64,000 bases of DNA from CAG-791 sp963655255 (GTDB lineage Bacteria > Bacillota > Clostridia > Lachnospirales > Lachnospiraceae). The stretch covers positions 1 to 64,000 of the forward strand of contig CAVKEB010000005.1 in assembly GCA_963655255.1 (NCBI GenBank), given 5' to 3'. Each line of letters starts with the position of its first letter. Position 1 is the stretch's first letter. Of the stretch, positions 24,870 through 33,718 are shown one piece after another. The translations under genes and the position numbers were made by a program. Below the pieces are notes generated by a model. That model did no database searches. It saw only the letters and a list, made by a program, of their open reading frames with translations, and had not been told where the DNA came from.

Positions 24870-27059
24870 TTATCTCACTGTGCAAAGAACCACAACGCTG
24901 CGCCCTGCCAGTCCGCACCGGTCCCCCGAGACCCGCACCGGCTCTTCGCTGTACCAGTTTTTCATGTTGCATGCCGCCGTGTCGATACAGATTCCCCAGG
25001 AAAGTCCCTCCGGAAGCGAGGGAAGCCGCACGGAAATCCCCTCCCAGTAGGGATTGATCATCAGGTAGACAAGGTCGTCTGCGTTCTTCTCCGGATCAAA
25101 GCCGGCATACATCACGCCCAGCGTCCGGGTCTGCGCATTGATCTGCGTAAAATCGGGATCTCCTCCGTTCACGGAGATGTCCGGAAAGCCGCTGCGCGCA
25201 GGATCCAGCTTCCGGCTGATGCACCGGTGGTTCTTTCGGAATGCGATCACCGATTTATAGAATTCAAAGTAATCCCGGTTTTTCTGAAGAAGCTTCCAGT
25301 CCAGCCAGGAAATCTCATTGTCCTGACAGTATCCGTTGTTGTTGCCGAACTGCGTATTGCCGAACTCGTCCCCGGCGAGAATCATCGGCGTTCCGCGGCT
25401 GCACATCAGCGTCGTGATCGCATTGCGCATCATCTGGAAGCGAAGAGCCCGGATTCCAGGGTCCTGCGTCTCTCCCTCCGCGCCGCAGTTCCAGGAGCGG
25501 TTGTCATTCGAACCGTCCGAATTCTCCCAGCCGTTGGCTTCGTTGTGCTTGCTGTTGTACGAATACAGATCATACAGCGTGAATCCGTCGTGGCAGGTCA
25601 GGAAGTTCACGGAGCTCGTGTACCCCATGTAAACGCCGTAGTACAGGTCCGTAGAGCCGGTGATCCGGTGACAGGCCTCCGGTGCGTTCCAGTAATTTCC
25701 CTTCAGGAAATCCCGGATGCAGTCGCGGTACTTGCCGTTCCACTCCGCCCAGCGGTTGTACGCGGGGAAGGAGCCGACCTGATACATTCCGCCGGCATCC
25801 CACGCCTCGGCGATGAGCTTGACATTGCCGAGGATCGGATCGAACGCAAGCTTCTGAAGAAGCGGCGGATCCTGCATCGGCGTGCCATCCGCCGCGCGTC
25901 CCAGGATGCTCGCGAGGTCGAATCGGAATCCGTCCACGTGGTAGTTCGTCACCCAGTAGCGCAGGCACTCCACGATGAAGCTCTGCACAATCGGATGATT
26001 GCAGTTCATCGTATTGCCGCAGCCGGAGAAATTATAGTACCGGGCATCCGGCGTCAGCATGTAGTAAATGTTGTTGTCCATACCCTTGAAGGAAATGAAC
26101 GGGCCGCCCTCTCCGCCTTCCGCAGTGTGGTTGAACACCACGTCCAGAATGACCTCGATGCCGTTCTGCTTCAGAAGCTGGATCATCTCCTTCAGCTCGC
26201 GGCCTTCCCGGTTGTATTCCGCGGAAGCCGCATAGCTCGTATTCGGCGCGAAAAACGCGACCGTATTGTATCCCCAGTACTCGTAGAGGCGTTTGCCCTC
26301 ATAGGTATGGCCGTTTGCCACTTCGTCGAATTCGAAAATTGGCATCAGCTCCACCGCCGTGACACCCAGCTCCTTCAGGTACGGAATTTTCTCGATGATG
26401 CCGGCGAACGTTCCCGGATAGGTGACTCCGCTGGAGGGATCCTTCGTGAACCCCCGCACATGCATTTCGTAGATGACGGAGTCCTCCATCTTCGTATTCG
26501 GAAAGCGCGAGGTATCCCAGACGAAATTGTTCTTCACGACGCGGGCATGGTAGGCCCCGGACATGCTCTTCTCCTCGCCCCACTTGCGCTGTCCGACCAC
26601 AGCTCTCGCATAAGGATCCAGGAGCTCTCTGTTCTTGTCAAACAGAAGGCCTTTCTCCGGATTCCACGGTCCGTCAATCCGGTAGCTGTATTCAAAGTCC
26701 TCCACATTCAGTCCGAAAATGATGATGGACCACACCTTGCCAATCCGATAACTGTCCGGAATCGGAATGACCGCAAACGGAACCTTGCCCTTCCGGTGAT
26801 ACAAAAGGAGCTCACAGGCCGTTCCTCCCAGAGACGAGATCGTAAAGCTCACGCCGCCCGGAATTTCATTGGCCCCGTTCTCATTATAGATTCCCGGCCG
26901 CACCTTGTAGCCCGCAATTTCATCCGTCGGCACCCAGGATGTCATGGCCGCATCGCCGAGGGAACGGTATTTTTCGTCCAGAAGCTCCCGGTCCTCTCCC
27001 TGGAGTTTCTCCGCCTTGGATCTGGCAATCAGTTCCTGCACCGCATCATTTAGTTTCAT
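24870..27059 (-). CDS. glgX: Glycogen debranching protein (isoamylase type, GH13)
   Basis: A GH13 debranching enzyme of 729 residues that hydrolyses alpha-1,6 branches of glycogen or starch. An N-terminal CBM48-like domain (about 60-190) precedes the catalytic barrel. GH13 regions are DVVFNH, DGFRFDLASILG (nucleophile Asp), AEAWDAGG (acid/base Glu) and TCHDGFTL. AAAGGA lies ten bases before the ATG. It stands alone: no glgB, glgP or transporter is adjacent, so GlgX is named by similarity to the isoamylase/TreX/GlgX group and exact chain specificity is unknown. Confidence 0.92.
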   Translation of the reverse strand: MKLNDAVQELIARSKAEKLQGEDRELLDEKYRSLGDAAMTSWVPTDEIAGYKVRPGIYNENGANEIPGGVSFTISSLGGTACELLLYHRKGKVPFAVIPIPDSYRIGKVWSIIIFGLNVEDFEYSYRIDGPWNPEKGLLFDKNRELLDPYARAVVGQRKWGEEKSMSGAYHARVVKNNFVWDTSRFPNTKMEDSVIYEMHVRGFTKDPSSGVTYPGTFAGIIEKIPYLKELGVTAVELMPIFEFDEVANGHTYEGKRLYEYWGYNTVAFFAPNTSYAASAEYNREGRELKEMIQLLKQNGIEVILDVVFNHTAEGGEGGPFISFKGMDNNIYYMLTPDARYYNFSGCGNTMNCNHPIVQSFIVECLRYWVTNYHVDGFRFDLASILGRAADGTPMQDPPLLQKLAFDPILGNVKLIAEAWDAGGMYQVGSFPAYNRWAEWNGKYRDCIRDFLKGNYWNAPEACHRITGSTDLYYGVYMGYTSSVNFLTCHDGFTLYDLYSYNSKHNEANGWENSDGSNDNRSWNCGAEGETQDPGIRALRFQMMRNAITTLMCSRGTPMILAGDEFGNTQFGNNNGYCQDNEISWLDWKLLQKNRDYFEFYKSVIAFRKNHRCISRKLDPARSGFPDISVNGGDPDFTQINAQTRTLGVMYAGFDPEKNADDLVYLMINPYWEGISVRLPSLPEGLSWGICIDTAACNMKNWYSEEPVRVSGDRCGLAGRSVVVLCTVR

Positions 27060-27200
27060 TTGATTTCTGTCCTTTGTTCTGAAATTACATACCTGATTAT
27101 GATAACATCTCGCCGGGTGAAATGCGACCCGGACACGGCTTCCTCATCCATTCTTTCCCCACGGCATACCGGCCTCCGCGCACTGCCGATCATATTCTGC

Positions 27201-27235
27201 AGAAAAAGAGCCATGCCCCGTAAGGGACATGGCTC
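27201..27235 (-). terminator. Rho-independent terminator of the decarboxylase operon
   Basis: On the minus strand GAGCCATGTCCC and GGGCATGGCTC (27208-27235) form a strong hairpin around TTAC/G, followed by TTTTTC. It lies about 40 bases beyond the stop codon of the oadA-like gene. Confidence 0.9.
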
Positions 27236-27271
27236 TTTGAAAAAACGGCTGAAAAGACAGCATCAATATGA

Positions 27272-28672
27272 TTATGCCGGATATGCGCCGTTCTTGGTGT
27301 CGGCCTTGGTCAGATCCACACCGGTCTTCTGCGCGGTTCTCCACTTAAAGAACTCCGTAGCAACCTGCGGGAACGAAGCGTAGGACAGAACATCCTCTTC
27401 GCTCTCTGCGCCGTGCTCTCTTGCTTCCTTCTCGAACTTGTCCATGGAAGCAGGGATGAGGTCTGCAGGTCTGCAGGTGATTCTCTCCTCGTCGCCAATG
27501 ATCTTCTTGACAATTTCGGGATCCATCGGCTTGATGGTCTGGCCGTACTTGCCACGGACAAGATCCTTGGTCTGCTCGGTGCACATCTTGTAGCGCTCGC
27601 CCATCAGAACGTTCATGACAGCCTGTGTGCCGACGATCTGAGAGGAAGGAGTAACAAGCGGCGGCTCGCCGAGGTCCTTACGTACGCGCGGAACCTCTTC
27701 CAGAACCTCATTCAGCTTGTCGGACTTGCCCTGCTCAGCCAGCTGCTTGATCATGTTGGAAAGCATGCCGCCAGGTACCTGATACAGCATAGTGCGGATA
27801 TTGACGCCCAGAACCTTTGTGCTCATCAGGCCGCTCTTGATGCACTCCTCACGATAAGGTGTGAAGTAATCAGAAATCTCCTTCAGAAGCTTCTGATCCA
27901 GTCCGGTGTCATAAGGAGTTCCGCGGAACGCCTCGACCATAACATCGGTGGAAGGCTGGGAAGTACCCAGTGCGAACGGAGTGGTTGCGCAGTCGATGAT
28001 GTCAACGCCTGCCTCTGCTGCCTTCAGATAAGTCATGGAAGCAACGCCGGAGGTGTAGTGTGTGTGCAGGTCAATCGGAAGGGAGGAGCCCTTCTTCAGT
28101 GCGGTGATCAGATCATATGCCTCGAACGGACGAAGCAGACCGGACATATCCTTGATGCAGATGGAATCTGCGCCCATCTCCTCGATCTGGCGAGCGATGT
28201 TCTCCCAGTACTCAAGCGTGTAGGCATCGCCAAGGGTATACACCAGAGCGATCTGTGCGTGTGCACCGGCTTCCTTCGTTGCCTTGACAGCGGTCTTCAG
28301 GTTGCGAAGGTCGTTCAGGCAGTCGAAGATACGGATGCGGTCGATACCGTTCTCAACCGACTTCTTGACGAAACGGTCCACGACATCGTCTGCGTAATGA
28401 GAATATCCGAGGATATTCTGGCCGCGCAGCAGCATCTGTGTAGGAGTGTTCTTGAAGTGGCTCTTCAGAACACGAAGTCTCTCCCACGGATCCTCATGAA
28501 GGAAACGAAGGCAGGAATCGAAGGTAGCGCCGCCCCAGCACTCGACTGCGGCATAGCCAACCTTGTCCATCGTGTCAACGATGGGAAGCATCTCTTCAAT
28601 GGGCATTCTGGTTGCGATCAGTGACTGACCGGCATCACGCAGAACGGTCTCCATAATCTTTACTTTTGCCAT
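27272..28672 (-). CDS. oadA: Biotin-dependent carboxyltransferase, 5S/OadA type
   Basis: A 466-residue carboxyltransferase of the oxaloacetate decarboxylase alpha / pyruvate carboxylase / transcarboxylase 5S family. The start at 28672 has AAGGAG six bases upstream. A TIM barrel starts ETVLRDAGQSLIATRMP; the carboxylated lysine lies in SICIKDMSGLL, and the metal-binding HxH is in DLHTHYTSG. It lacks the C-terminal biotin domain found in many OadA proteins; the carrier is the separate gene at 29957-30334. It is the last gene of the five-gene Na+ pump operon. It should move carboxyl groups between oxaloacetate or pyruvate and the biotin carrier. Confidence 0.92.
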   Translation of the reverse strand: MAKVKIMETVLRDAGQSLIATRMPIEEMLPIVDTMDKVGYAAVECWGGATFDSCLRFLHEDPWERLRVLKSHFKNTPTQMLLRGQNILGYSHYADDVVDRFVKKSVENGIDRIRIFDCLNDLRNLKTAVKATKEAGAHAQIALVYTLGDAYTLEYWENIARQIEEMGADSICIKDMSGLLRPFEAYDLITALKKGSSLPIDLHTHYTSGVASMTYLKAAEAGVDIIDCATTPFALGTSQPSTDVMVEAFRGTPYDTGLDQKLLKEISDYFTPYREECIKSGLMSTKVLGVNIRTMLYQVPGGMLSNMIKQLAEQGKSDKLNEVLEEVPRVRKDLGEPPLVTPSSQIVGTQAVMNVLMGERYKMCTEQTKDLVRGKYGQTIKPMDPEIVKKIIGDEERITCRPADLIPASMDKFEKEAREHGAESEEDVLSYASFPQVATEFFKWRTAQKTGVDLTKADTKNGAYPA

Positions 28673-28741
28673 TGTAATCTCCTTTTTCATCTCAGCACCG
28701 GCTCCGCAGAATGTCTCCGCGAAGCCCGGTACCGTTGTTCA

Positions 28742-29884
28742 TCAGATTCCGAATACCGCCATAAATACGCCGGCAACGACTGCAGTACCGATAACGCCCG
28801 CAACGTTGGGGCCCATGGCGTGCATCAGCAGGAAGTTGGCAGGATCTTCCTTGGCGCCTTCCTTCTGAGAAACACGGGCAGCCATCGGAACCGCGGATAC
28901 ACCGGCGGAACCGATCAGAGGATTGATCTTGCCGTGTGTGACAATCTTCATCAGCTGACCGAAGACGACGCCTGCAGCGGTACCGAACGCGAATGCGATC
29001 AGTCCGAGAGCGACGATCTTCAGGGTTGTGACGTTCAGGAACGCCTCAGCAGAGGTCGTTGCACCAACGGAGGTGCCCAGCAGAATGACAACGATGTACA
29101 TCATTGCATTGGATGCGGTCTCCTGGAGCTGGCGAACCACGCCGCACTCGCGGAAGAGGTTGCCCAGCATCAGCATACCGATCAGAGGAGCGGTCGTCGG
29201 AAGGAGCATGCAGACCACGATGGTAACCACGATGGGGAAGAGAATCTTCTCCAGCTTGGAAACCGGACGGAGCTGCTCCATGCGGATCTGACGGTCCTTC
29301 TTGGTGGTGAGCAGACGCATGATCGGAGGCTGAATGATCGGAACCAGAGACATATAGGAATATGCCGCTACCGCGATGGGTCCCATCAGTTCCGTCTGTC
29401 CCAGCTTGGAGCAGAGGAAAATGGAGGTCGGGCCGTCTGCACCGCCGATGATGGAGATGGCAGCGGCAGCCTTTCCGTTGAAGCCCAGTGCAATGGCTCC
29501 GAAATATGCTGCGAAGATACCGAACTGTGCAGCGGCTCCCAGAAGGAAGCTCTTCGGATTGGCAATCAGAGGACCGAAGTCCGTCATCGCGCCGACACCC
29601 ATGAAGATCAGGGACGGAAGGATTGCCCATTCATCCAGAATGTAGAAGTAATACAGAAGTCCGCCGTTCGCCGTCTCGGTAGGAGCGGCAATGATATCCG
29701 GATAGATATTTACCAGCAGCATACCGAACGCAATCGGTACAAGGAGCAGCGGCTCGAAATCATGAGCGATTGCGAGATACAGGAATACGCACGCAACAGC
29801 GATCATGAGGACATTGCCCCAGCTCAGATTCATGAAGGCGGTCTGATGGATTAAGTTTGTTAATGTTCTTGCAATATATTCCAT
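28742..29884 (-). CDS. oadB: Sodium-translocating decarboxylase beta subunit
   Basis: An integral membrane protein of 380 residues with about nine to eleven membrane segments, of the OadB/MmdB/GcdB family. It decarboxylates carboxybiotin and exports Na+. Family hallmarks are GGADGPTSIF (with the functional Asp) and the GNLFRECGVV and GSAGVSAVPMAARV regions of the C-terminal half. AGGAGG lies twelve bases before the ATG. It sits between the biotin carrier and the oadA-like gene and has the stated role whichever acyl substrate is used. Confidence 0.96.
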   Translation of the reverse strand: MEYIARTLTNLIHQTAFMNLSWGNVLMIAVACVFLYLAIAHDFEPLLLVPIAFGMLLVNIYPDIIAAPTETANGGLLYYFYILDEWAILPSLIFMGVGAMTDFGPLIANPKSFLLGAAAQFGIFAAYFGAIALGFNGKAAAAISIIGGADGPTSIFLCSKLGQTELMGPIAVAAYSYMSLVPIIQPPIMRLLTTKKDRQIRMEQLRPVSKLEKILFPIVVTIVVCMLLPTTAPLIGMLMLGNLFRECGVVRQLQETASNAMMYIVVILLGTSVGATTSAEAFLNVTTLKIVALGLIAFAFGTAAGVVFGQLMKIVTHGKINPLIGSAGVSAVPMAARVSQKEGAKEDPANFLLMHAMGPNVAGVIGTAVVAGVFMAVFGI

Positions 29885-29956
29885 AACTGATTAAGACCTC
29901 CTAACGTAAGCTATTGTGTAGCTTCAAGCTCGTTTGAAATGTGCTTTCGCAATAAC

Positions 29957-30334
29957 TTAGTTCAGAGTAGCCAGCACAGCGCCTGCCTCAACAGCATCGC
30001 CGACTGCACAGTCGATGGATGCAACGGTTCCGTCCTGAGGAGCAACCATCGGGATCTCCATCTTCATTGCCTCAACGATTACGACAGCATCGCCCTTCTT
30101 GACTGCTGCGCCGACCTGCTTCTCGATCTTGAAGACCTTTCCTGCTGCACCGGCCTCAATCTTTACAGCGCCTGCACCTGCGGAAGCTGCCTTCGGTGCC
30201 GGAGCCGCTGCGGGTGCTGCTGCCTTGGGAGCTGCTGCCTTCGGTGCTGCAGGTGCTGCGGATGCGGTAGCGCCGGTCTCTTCTACGGTTACATCATAAG
30301 CTGTGCCATTGACAGTAATGGTATAGTTTTTCAT
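29957..30334 (-). CDS. Biotin carboxyl carrier protein of the decarboxylase
   Basis: A 125-residue biotinyl protein. A short N-terminal strand region (MKNYTITVNGTAYDVTVEE) is followed by an Ala/Pro/Lys-rich flexible linker (about 23-52) and the biotinyl domain with EAMKMEIP; Lys91 is the biotin site. It corresponds to MmdC/GcdC or the 1.3S transcarboxylase subunit. GGAGGT lies eight bases before the ATG. It is the only biotin carrier in the operon, so both carboxyltransferases presumably use it. Confidence 0.95.
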   Translation of the reverse strand: MKNYTITVNGTAYDVTVEETGATASAAPAAPKAAAPKAAAPAAAPAPKAASAGAGAVKIEAGAAGKVFKIEKQVGAAVKKGDAVVIVEAMKMEIPMVAPQDGTVASIDCAVGDAVEAGAVLATLN

Positions 30335-30350
30335 CTCAAATTACCTCCGA

Positions 30351-31094
30351 TTAGAATTTTCTGCGTGCCTTGCGGATGGAACGTACTACAAATCCGTCCG
30401 TTGTCGTCTGTCCCTCGCTTGCCGCGACAGCAGCAGCGATAACAGCAATCAGTTCGTTGTCATCTGTGACTTCTTCCGTAACTGCCGGTGCAGCCGCAGG
30501 TGCGGGAGCCGGTGCCTCTGCCGCCTTGATGGCAGCAGCCTTCTTTTTCTTGTTGTCCTGAGCTTTTCCGATCAGTGCAAAGCAGGAAATGATCAGACAC
30601 AGCAGAATCAGGATGACAAACGTGGTTCCCATACCCAGAATCGTATTCAGGCCGGCCTGCTCCATCAGCTCTCCGAGGGTATAGCGGACATTGGTCGCTA
30701 CATTCGAAACAGCTCCGGTCTTCTTGGCAACCGTGATGACGACATCTGCGTCATGCCCCGTGCCGTCAACACCGATATTGATCAGGTAGTTGCCATCAGA
30801 GTCCAGTACCACCTGCTCGTTGTCGAAGCCCTGAATCTCTCCGATGTCCTCAAGGGAATTCTCATAGGAATCCAGTGCCGGTCCAACTACTGCATCGTCG
30901 CTGTACTGATCCGTTGCACCACTGCGAACAGCAGCGTCCATGCCGTTTACAAACTGTTCGCCATAAGCAATGTAAGAATCGGCCGACCCATCCGTAACCG
31001 GTGTGCCGCTCAGCGTGTTGGCCTTGGCCGATCCGCAGGCGGTAAGAGCAAAGACACAGGTGATGACTGCGAAAATGGAAACTAATTTCTTCAT
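30351..31094 (-). CDS. OadG-family subunit fused to a lipoprotein-like domain
   Basis: A 247-residue protein from the ATG at 31094 (AGGAG upstream). It opens with a lipoprotein signal (ALTAC, lipobox Cys about residue 20), then about 130 residues of extracytoplasmic sequence, a membrane helix (GMGTTFVILILLCLIISCFAL, about 155-175), and an Ala/Pro-rich cytoplasmic part ending in a basic helix (VVRSIRKARRKF). The helix and tail match OadG/MmdD gamma-delta subunits that anchor and assemble the pump. Classical OadG is about 80-100 residues; the added outer domain is typical of some gut Clostridia and of unknown function. Confidence 0.8.
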   Translation of the reverse strand: MKKLVSIFAVITCVFALTACGSAKANTLSGTPVTDGSADSYIAYGEQFVNGMDAAVRSGATDQYSDDAVVGPALDSYENSLEDIGEIQGFDNEQVVLDSDGNYLINIGVDGTGHDADVVITVAKKTGAVSNVATNVRYTLGELMEQAGLNTILGMGTTFVILILLCLIISCFALIGKAQDNKKKKAAAIKAAEAPAPAPAAAPAVTEEVTDDNELIAVIAAAVAASEGQTTTDGFVVRSIRKARRKF

Positions 31095-31115
31095 CGTATA
31101 CGTGTCTCCTCTCAA

Positions 31116-32537
31116 TTAAACGGTCAAATGCTTCTTGGCGGGAAGATCCTCTCTCTTGGTATAGAGCATTTCCAGTGCGCCGATCAGATACTTGCGCAGG
31201 TCAGCAGGCTCAACGATCTGATCCACATAGCCGTGAGCAGCTGCGCTGTCAATGCTGTTCTGAAGCTCATTGTACTCCTGAGCCGTCTTCGTAACCTCAG
31301 CGGAATCCTTGCCGGCAGCAATGATCTTTGCTGCAAGATTTCCATCCATCATGCCGATCCGTGCATCCGGAAGAGCCATGGTGATGTCTGCGCCAAGAGC
31401 CTTGGAATTCATAACGGTGTATGCGCTGCCGAATGCATCGCCGACCACAACGTTCACCTTCGGAACCGTTGCACCGGCAAAAGCAGCTGCAAGCTTTGCA
31501 GCGTTCTTCGCGATCTTCTTCTCCGCGCACTCGCAGGTGCAGAAGCCGCTGACATTGGTCAGGGTAACAACCGGAATTTCAAATGCATCACAGAAGTTGA
31601 CGAAGTCAGCCGCCTTTGCCGTTCCGGCAACCGTCAGAACCGGCTTGAACTCCTCTGCCTTCTCGCCCTTCTCATCGTAGGAAGCGGTACGGTTTGCCAC
31701 TACGCCGACGGTCTCACCGTTGAGCTTGATGAAGCCGGTTGCCATTTCCTTCGCGTAGTCTGCCTTGGTCTCGACAAAAAGATTGCCGTCGCTCAGATCT
31801 GCGGCTGCAACGGCCGGATCCGCAATGCCTGCAGCTACGTTTGCGCTGGCACGATTGAGATCGTCCTCGCACTCTCCGGCTGCCTCATCCTCATTGTTGG
31901 AAGGAAGGATGGATACCAGTGCACGGATCTTCGCCAGAACCTCTTCCTCGGTTCCGTGTGCGTCCACTGCGCCTGCCTCAGCCTTGAATGCTGCTGCAGC
32001 CGTGTCCTTCTTGTCCTCGGAATTGCCTGCCAGTGCGTTCGGGCTGTTGACGAAAAGCTTCGCATCATCTGCCATGAATGCAAAATCTGCCATGCCAGCC
32101 GCAACAGCGAGTCCGCCGCCGCAATTGCCGAATACTGCTGCGATCTGCGGGATCACTCCGGATGCCTCCGCTTCCTTCGCATAGATGGATGCGAATGCGT
32201 TCAGTGCATCCGTACCTTCCTGAAGACGAAGTCCTGCGGAATCCAGGAGTCCGATGATCGGAGCGCCTGTCTTGAGTGCAAGATCATACAGTCCGGTGAT
32301 CTTCTTTGCATGCATCTCACCGATGGATCCGCCCAGCACAGTGGAATCCTGGCTGTAAACGAATACGAGGCTGCCATCAATGGTGCCGTAGCCGGTGATA
32401 ACGCCGTCAGACGGAGTCTGCTCGGGCTTTACATTGAAATTGGTGGATCTCGCAGTTACGAGAGCACCGACTTCAACAAAGCTGTTATCATCGAGTAAGG
32501 CATTGATTCTCTCACTCGCTTTTGAAGAACTGCTCAT
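31116..32537 (-). CDS. Acyl-CoA carboxyltransferase, 12S/MmdA type
   Basis: A crotonase-fold carboxyltransferase of 473 residues from the ATG at 32537 (GGAGG, eight bases upstream). It matches methylmalonyl-CoA decarboxylase alpha / transcarboxylase 12S / propionyl-CoA carboxylase beta. Visible landmarks are VYSQDSTVLGGSIGEMHAKKI and GLLDSAGLRLQEGTDAL in the N-terminal half and FGSAYTVMNSKALGAD in the C-terminal half. It is slightly shorter than MmdA (about 510), with a charged acidic middle (ILPSNNEDEAAGECEDDLN). It is first in the operon, probably handling methylmalonyl-CoA/propionyl-CoA, but malonyl- or glutaconyl-CoA cannot be excluded. Confidence 0.85.
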   Translation of the reverse strand: MSSSSKASERINALLDDNSFVEVGALVTARSTNFNVKPEQTPSDGVITGYGTIDGSLVFVYSQDSTVLGGSIGEMHAKKITGLYDLALKTGAPIIGLLDSAGLRLQEGTDALNAFASIYAKEAEASGVIPQIAAVFGNCGGGLAVAAGMADFAFMADDAKLFVNSPNALAGNSEDKKDTAAAAFKAEAGAVDAHGTEEEVLAKIRALVSILPSNNEDEAAGECEDDLNRASANVAAGIADPAVAAADLSDGNLFVETKADYAKEMATGFIKLNGETVGVVANRTASYDEKGEKAEEFKPVLTVAGTAKAADFVNFCDAFEIPVVTLTNVSGFCTCECAEKKIAKNAAKLAAAFAGATVPKVNVVVGDAFGSAYTVMNSKALGADITMALPDARIGMMDGNLAAKIIAAGKDSAEVTKTAQEYNELQNSIDSAAAHGYVDQIVEPADLRKYLIGALEMLYTKREDLPAKKHLTV

Positions 32538-32792
32538 ACTTTGAACCTCCATGTGATTTATGTCGTTGAAACGAAGACCGCCCCATCCCCTTGCAGGCAT
32601 AAACCGGCCCACGTTACTGCGCTAGTTGGTATTGTAACATAAGGATTTGCAAAAACGAACAGCAAATGTGAAAATTTTGACGAACCCTTTACAAAAAAGA
32701 CTGCCAGGACCCTGCGCCTGCACAAAGTCAGACGTAAGATCCCGGCAGCTGTTCCAAGGCTTTCCGTCAGAAATGCCCATTCGGAAGCCGGA
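32538..32792. other. Intergenic leader and promoter region of the decarboxylase operon
   Basis: A 255-base gap between scpB and the operon, with no gene. A TACAAT box occurs at about 32629-32634 on the minus strand, but the best-spaced -35 (TTCGTT, 17 bases away) is poor. I saw no riboswitch or strong terminator. Confidence 0.35.
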
Positions 32793-33590
32793 TCAGATTC
32801 CGAGGCGGTCATCCACCTCGGCCTCGGCCTCTTCCTTGAATTCTTCCACCTGCACGGTGTTGACGGACGGCAGCTCCGCCAGATTTTTCACGCCGAATGA
32901 ACGAAGGAACTGCTCCGTCGTTCCGAACAGAATCGGCCGCCCCGGGGCATCCTTCCGACCGAGCTCCTTGATGAGATCATATTCCAGGAGCTTATTGATC
33001 GCGTAGTCGCAGGAAACGCCGCGGATTCCCTCCACCTCCACCTTCGTGATCGGCTGCTTGTAAGCAACGATGGAGAGCGTCTCAATGACAGAATCGGACA
33101 GTGTCATTTTCTTCGGAACCTTCGCGATCCGGATCAGATTCTCGTACTGCTCCGGCTTCGTTGACATCTGCACCGCGTCGTCAAACTGCTGGATCATGAT
33201 CCCACGCGAGGGAGCGTCATACCTCTTCTTCAGCCGGACGAGTATTTTGCGGACTCTCGCAGCGCTGATGTCAAGTGCCTTTGCTATGGCGCCGATCTCC
33301 ACCGACTCCCCCATCGTAAAGAGAATCGCCTCGATGGCTGCCATCAGCTTCTCATCGGTCTGACTGTCCTCCGCCTTTTTCGCCGCCGCGTCCTCTCCGG
33401 CAGCCGTTTCCGGAGACGTCTCGTCCGCCTCCCCGGCGTCCTTTCTCCCGGCCATCTCGTCCGCCGCGTTTTCCTCTTCAGCAGAAGCTTCCGGCGAGGT
33501 TTCATTTCCTTCCGGAACGGATCTCTTCATTTCTTCTCCGGAATCCTGCACGGTTTCTTCCATATGTTCTTCTCTGATTTCTTCTTCCAT
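32793..33590 (-). CDS. scpB: Segregation and condensation protein B
   Basis: ScpB, a winged-helix kleisin-associated subunit of the Smc-ScpAB condensin. With start at 33590 it has 265 residues. The ScpB fold begins only near residue 82 (LMAAIEAILFTMGESVEIGAIAKAL) and includes ETLSIVAYKQPITKVEVEGIRG and GRPILFGTT. The first 80 residues are a Glu/Ala/Asp-rich, probably disordered extension absent from B. subtilis ScpB, so the true start could lie further in. scpA lies 128 bases upstream in the same direction. Confidence 0.92.
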   Translation of the reverse strand: MEEEIREEHMEETVQDSGEEMKRSVPEGNETSPEASAEEENAADEMAGRKDAGEADETSPETAAGEDAAAKKAEDSQTDEKLMAAIEAILFTMGESVEIGAIAKALDISAARVRKILVRLKKRYDAPSRGIMIQQFDDAVQMSTKPEQYENLIRIAKVPKKMTLSDSVIETLSIVAYKQPITKVEVEGIRGVSCDYAINKLLEYDLIKELGRKDAPGRPILFGTTEQFLRSFGVKNLAELPSVNTVQVEEFKEEAEAEVDDRLGI

Positions 33591-33718
33591 TCGATCTGTC
33601 CTCTGTCCGGCTTTTCCCGGGAACAAAACCATCCTGATCACATACTGTTTTCAATCGTAACAGTGCCCGCAGGCAGCCCATTTGCTCCTGAAATCAACCG
33701 ATACCAAATCGCTGCATT

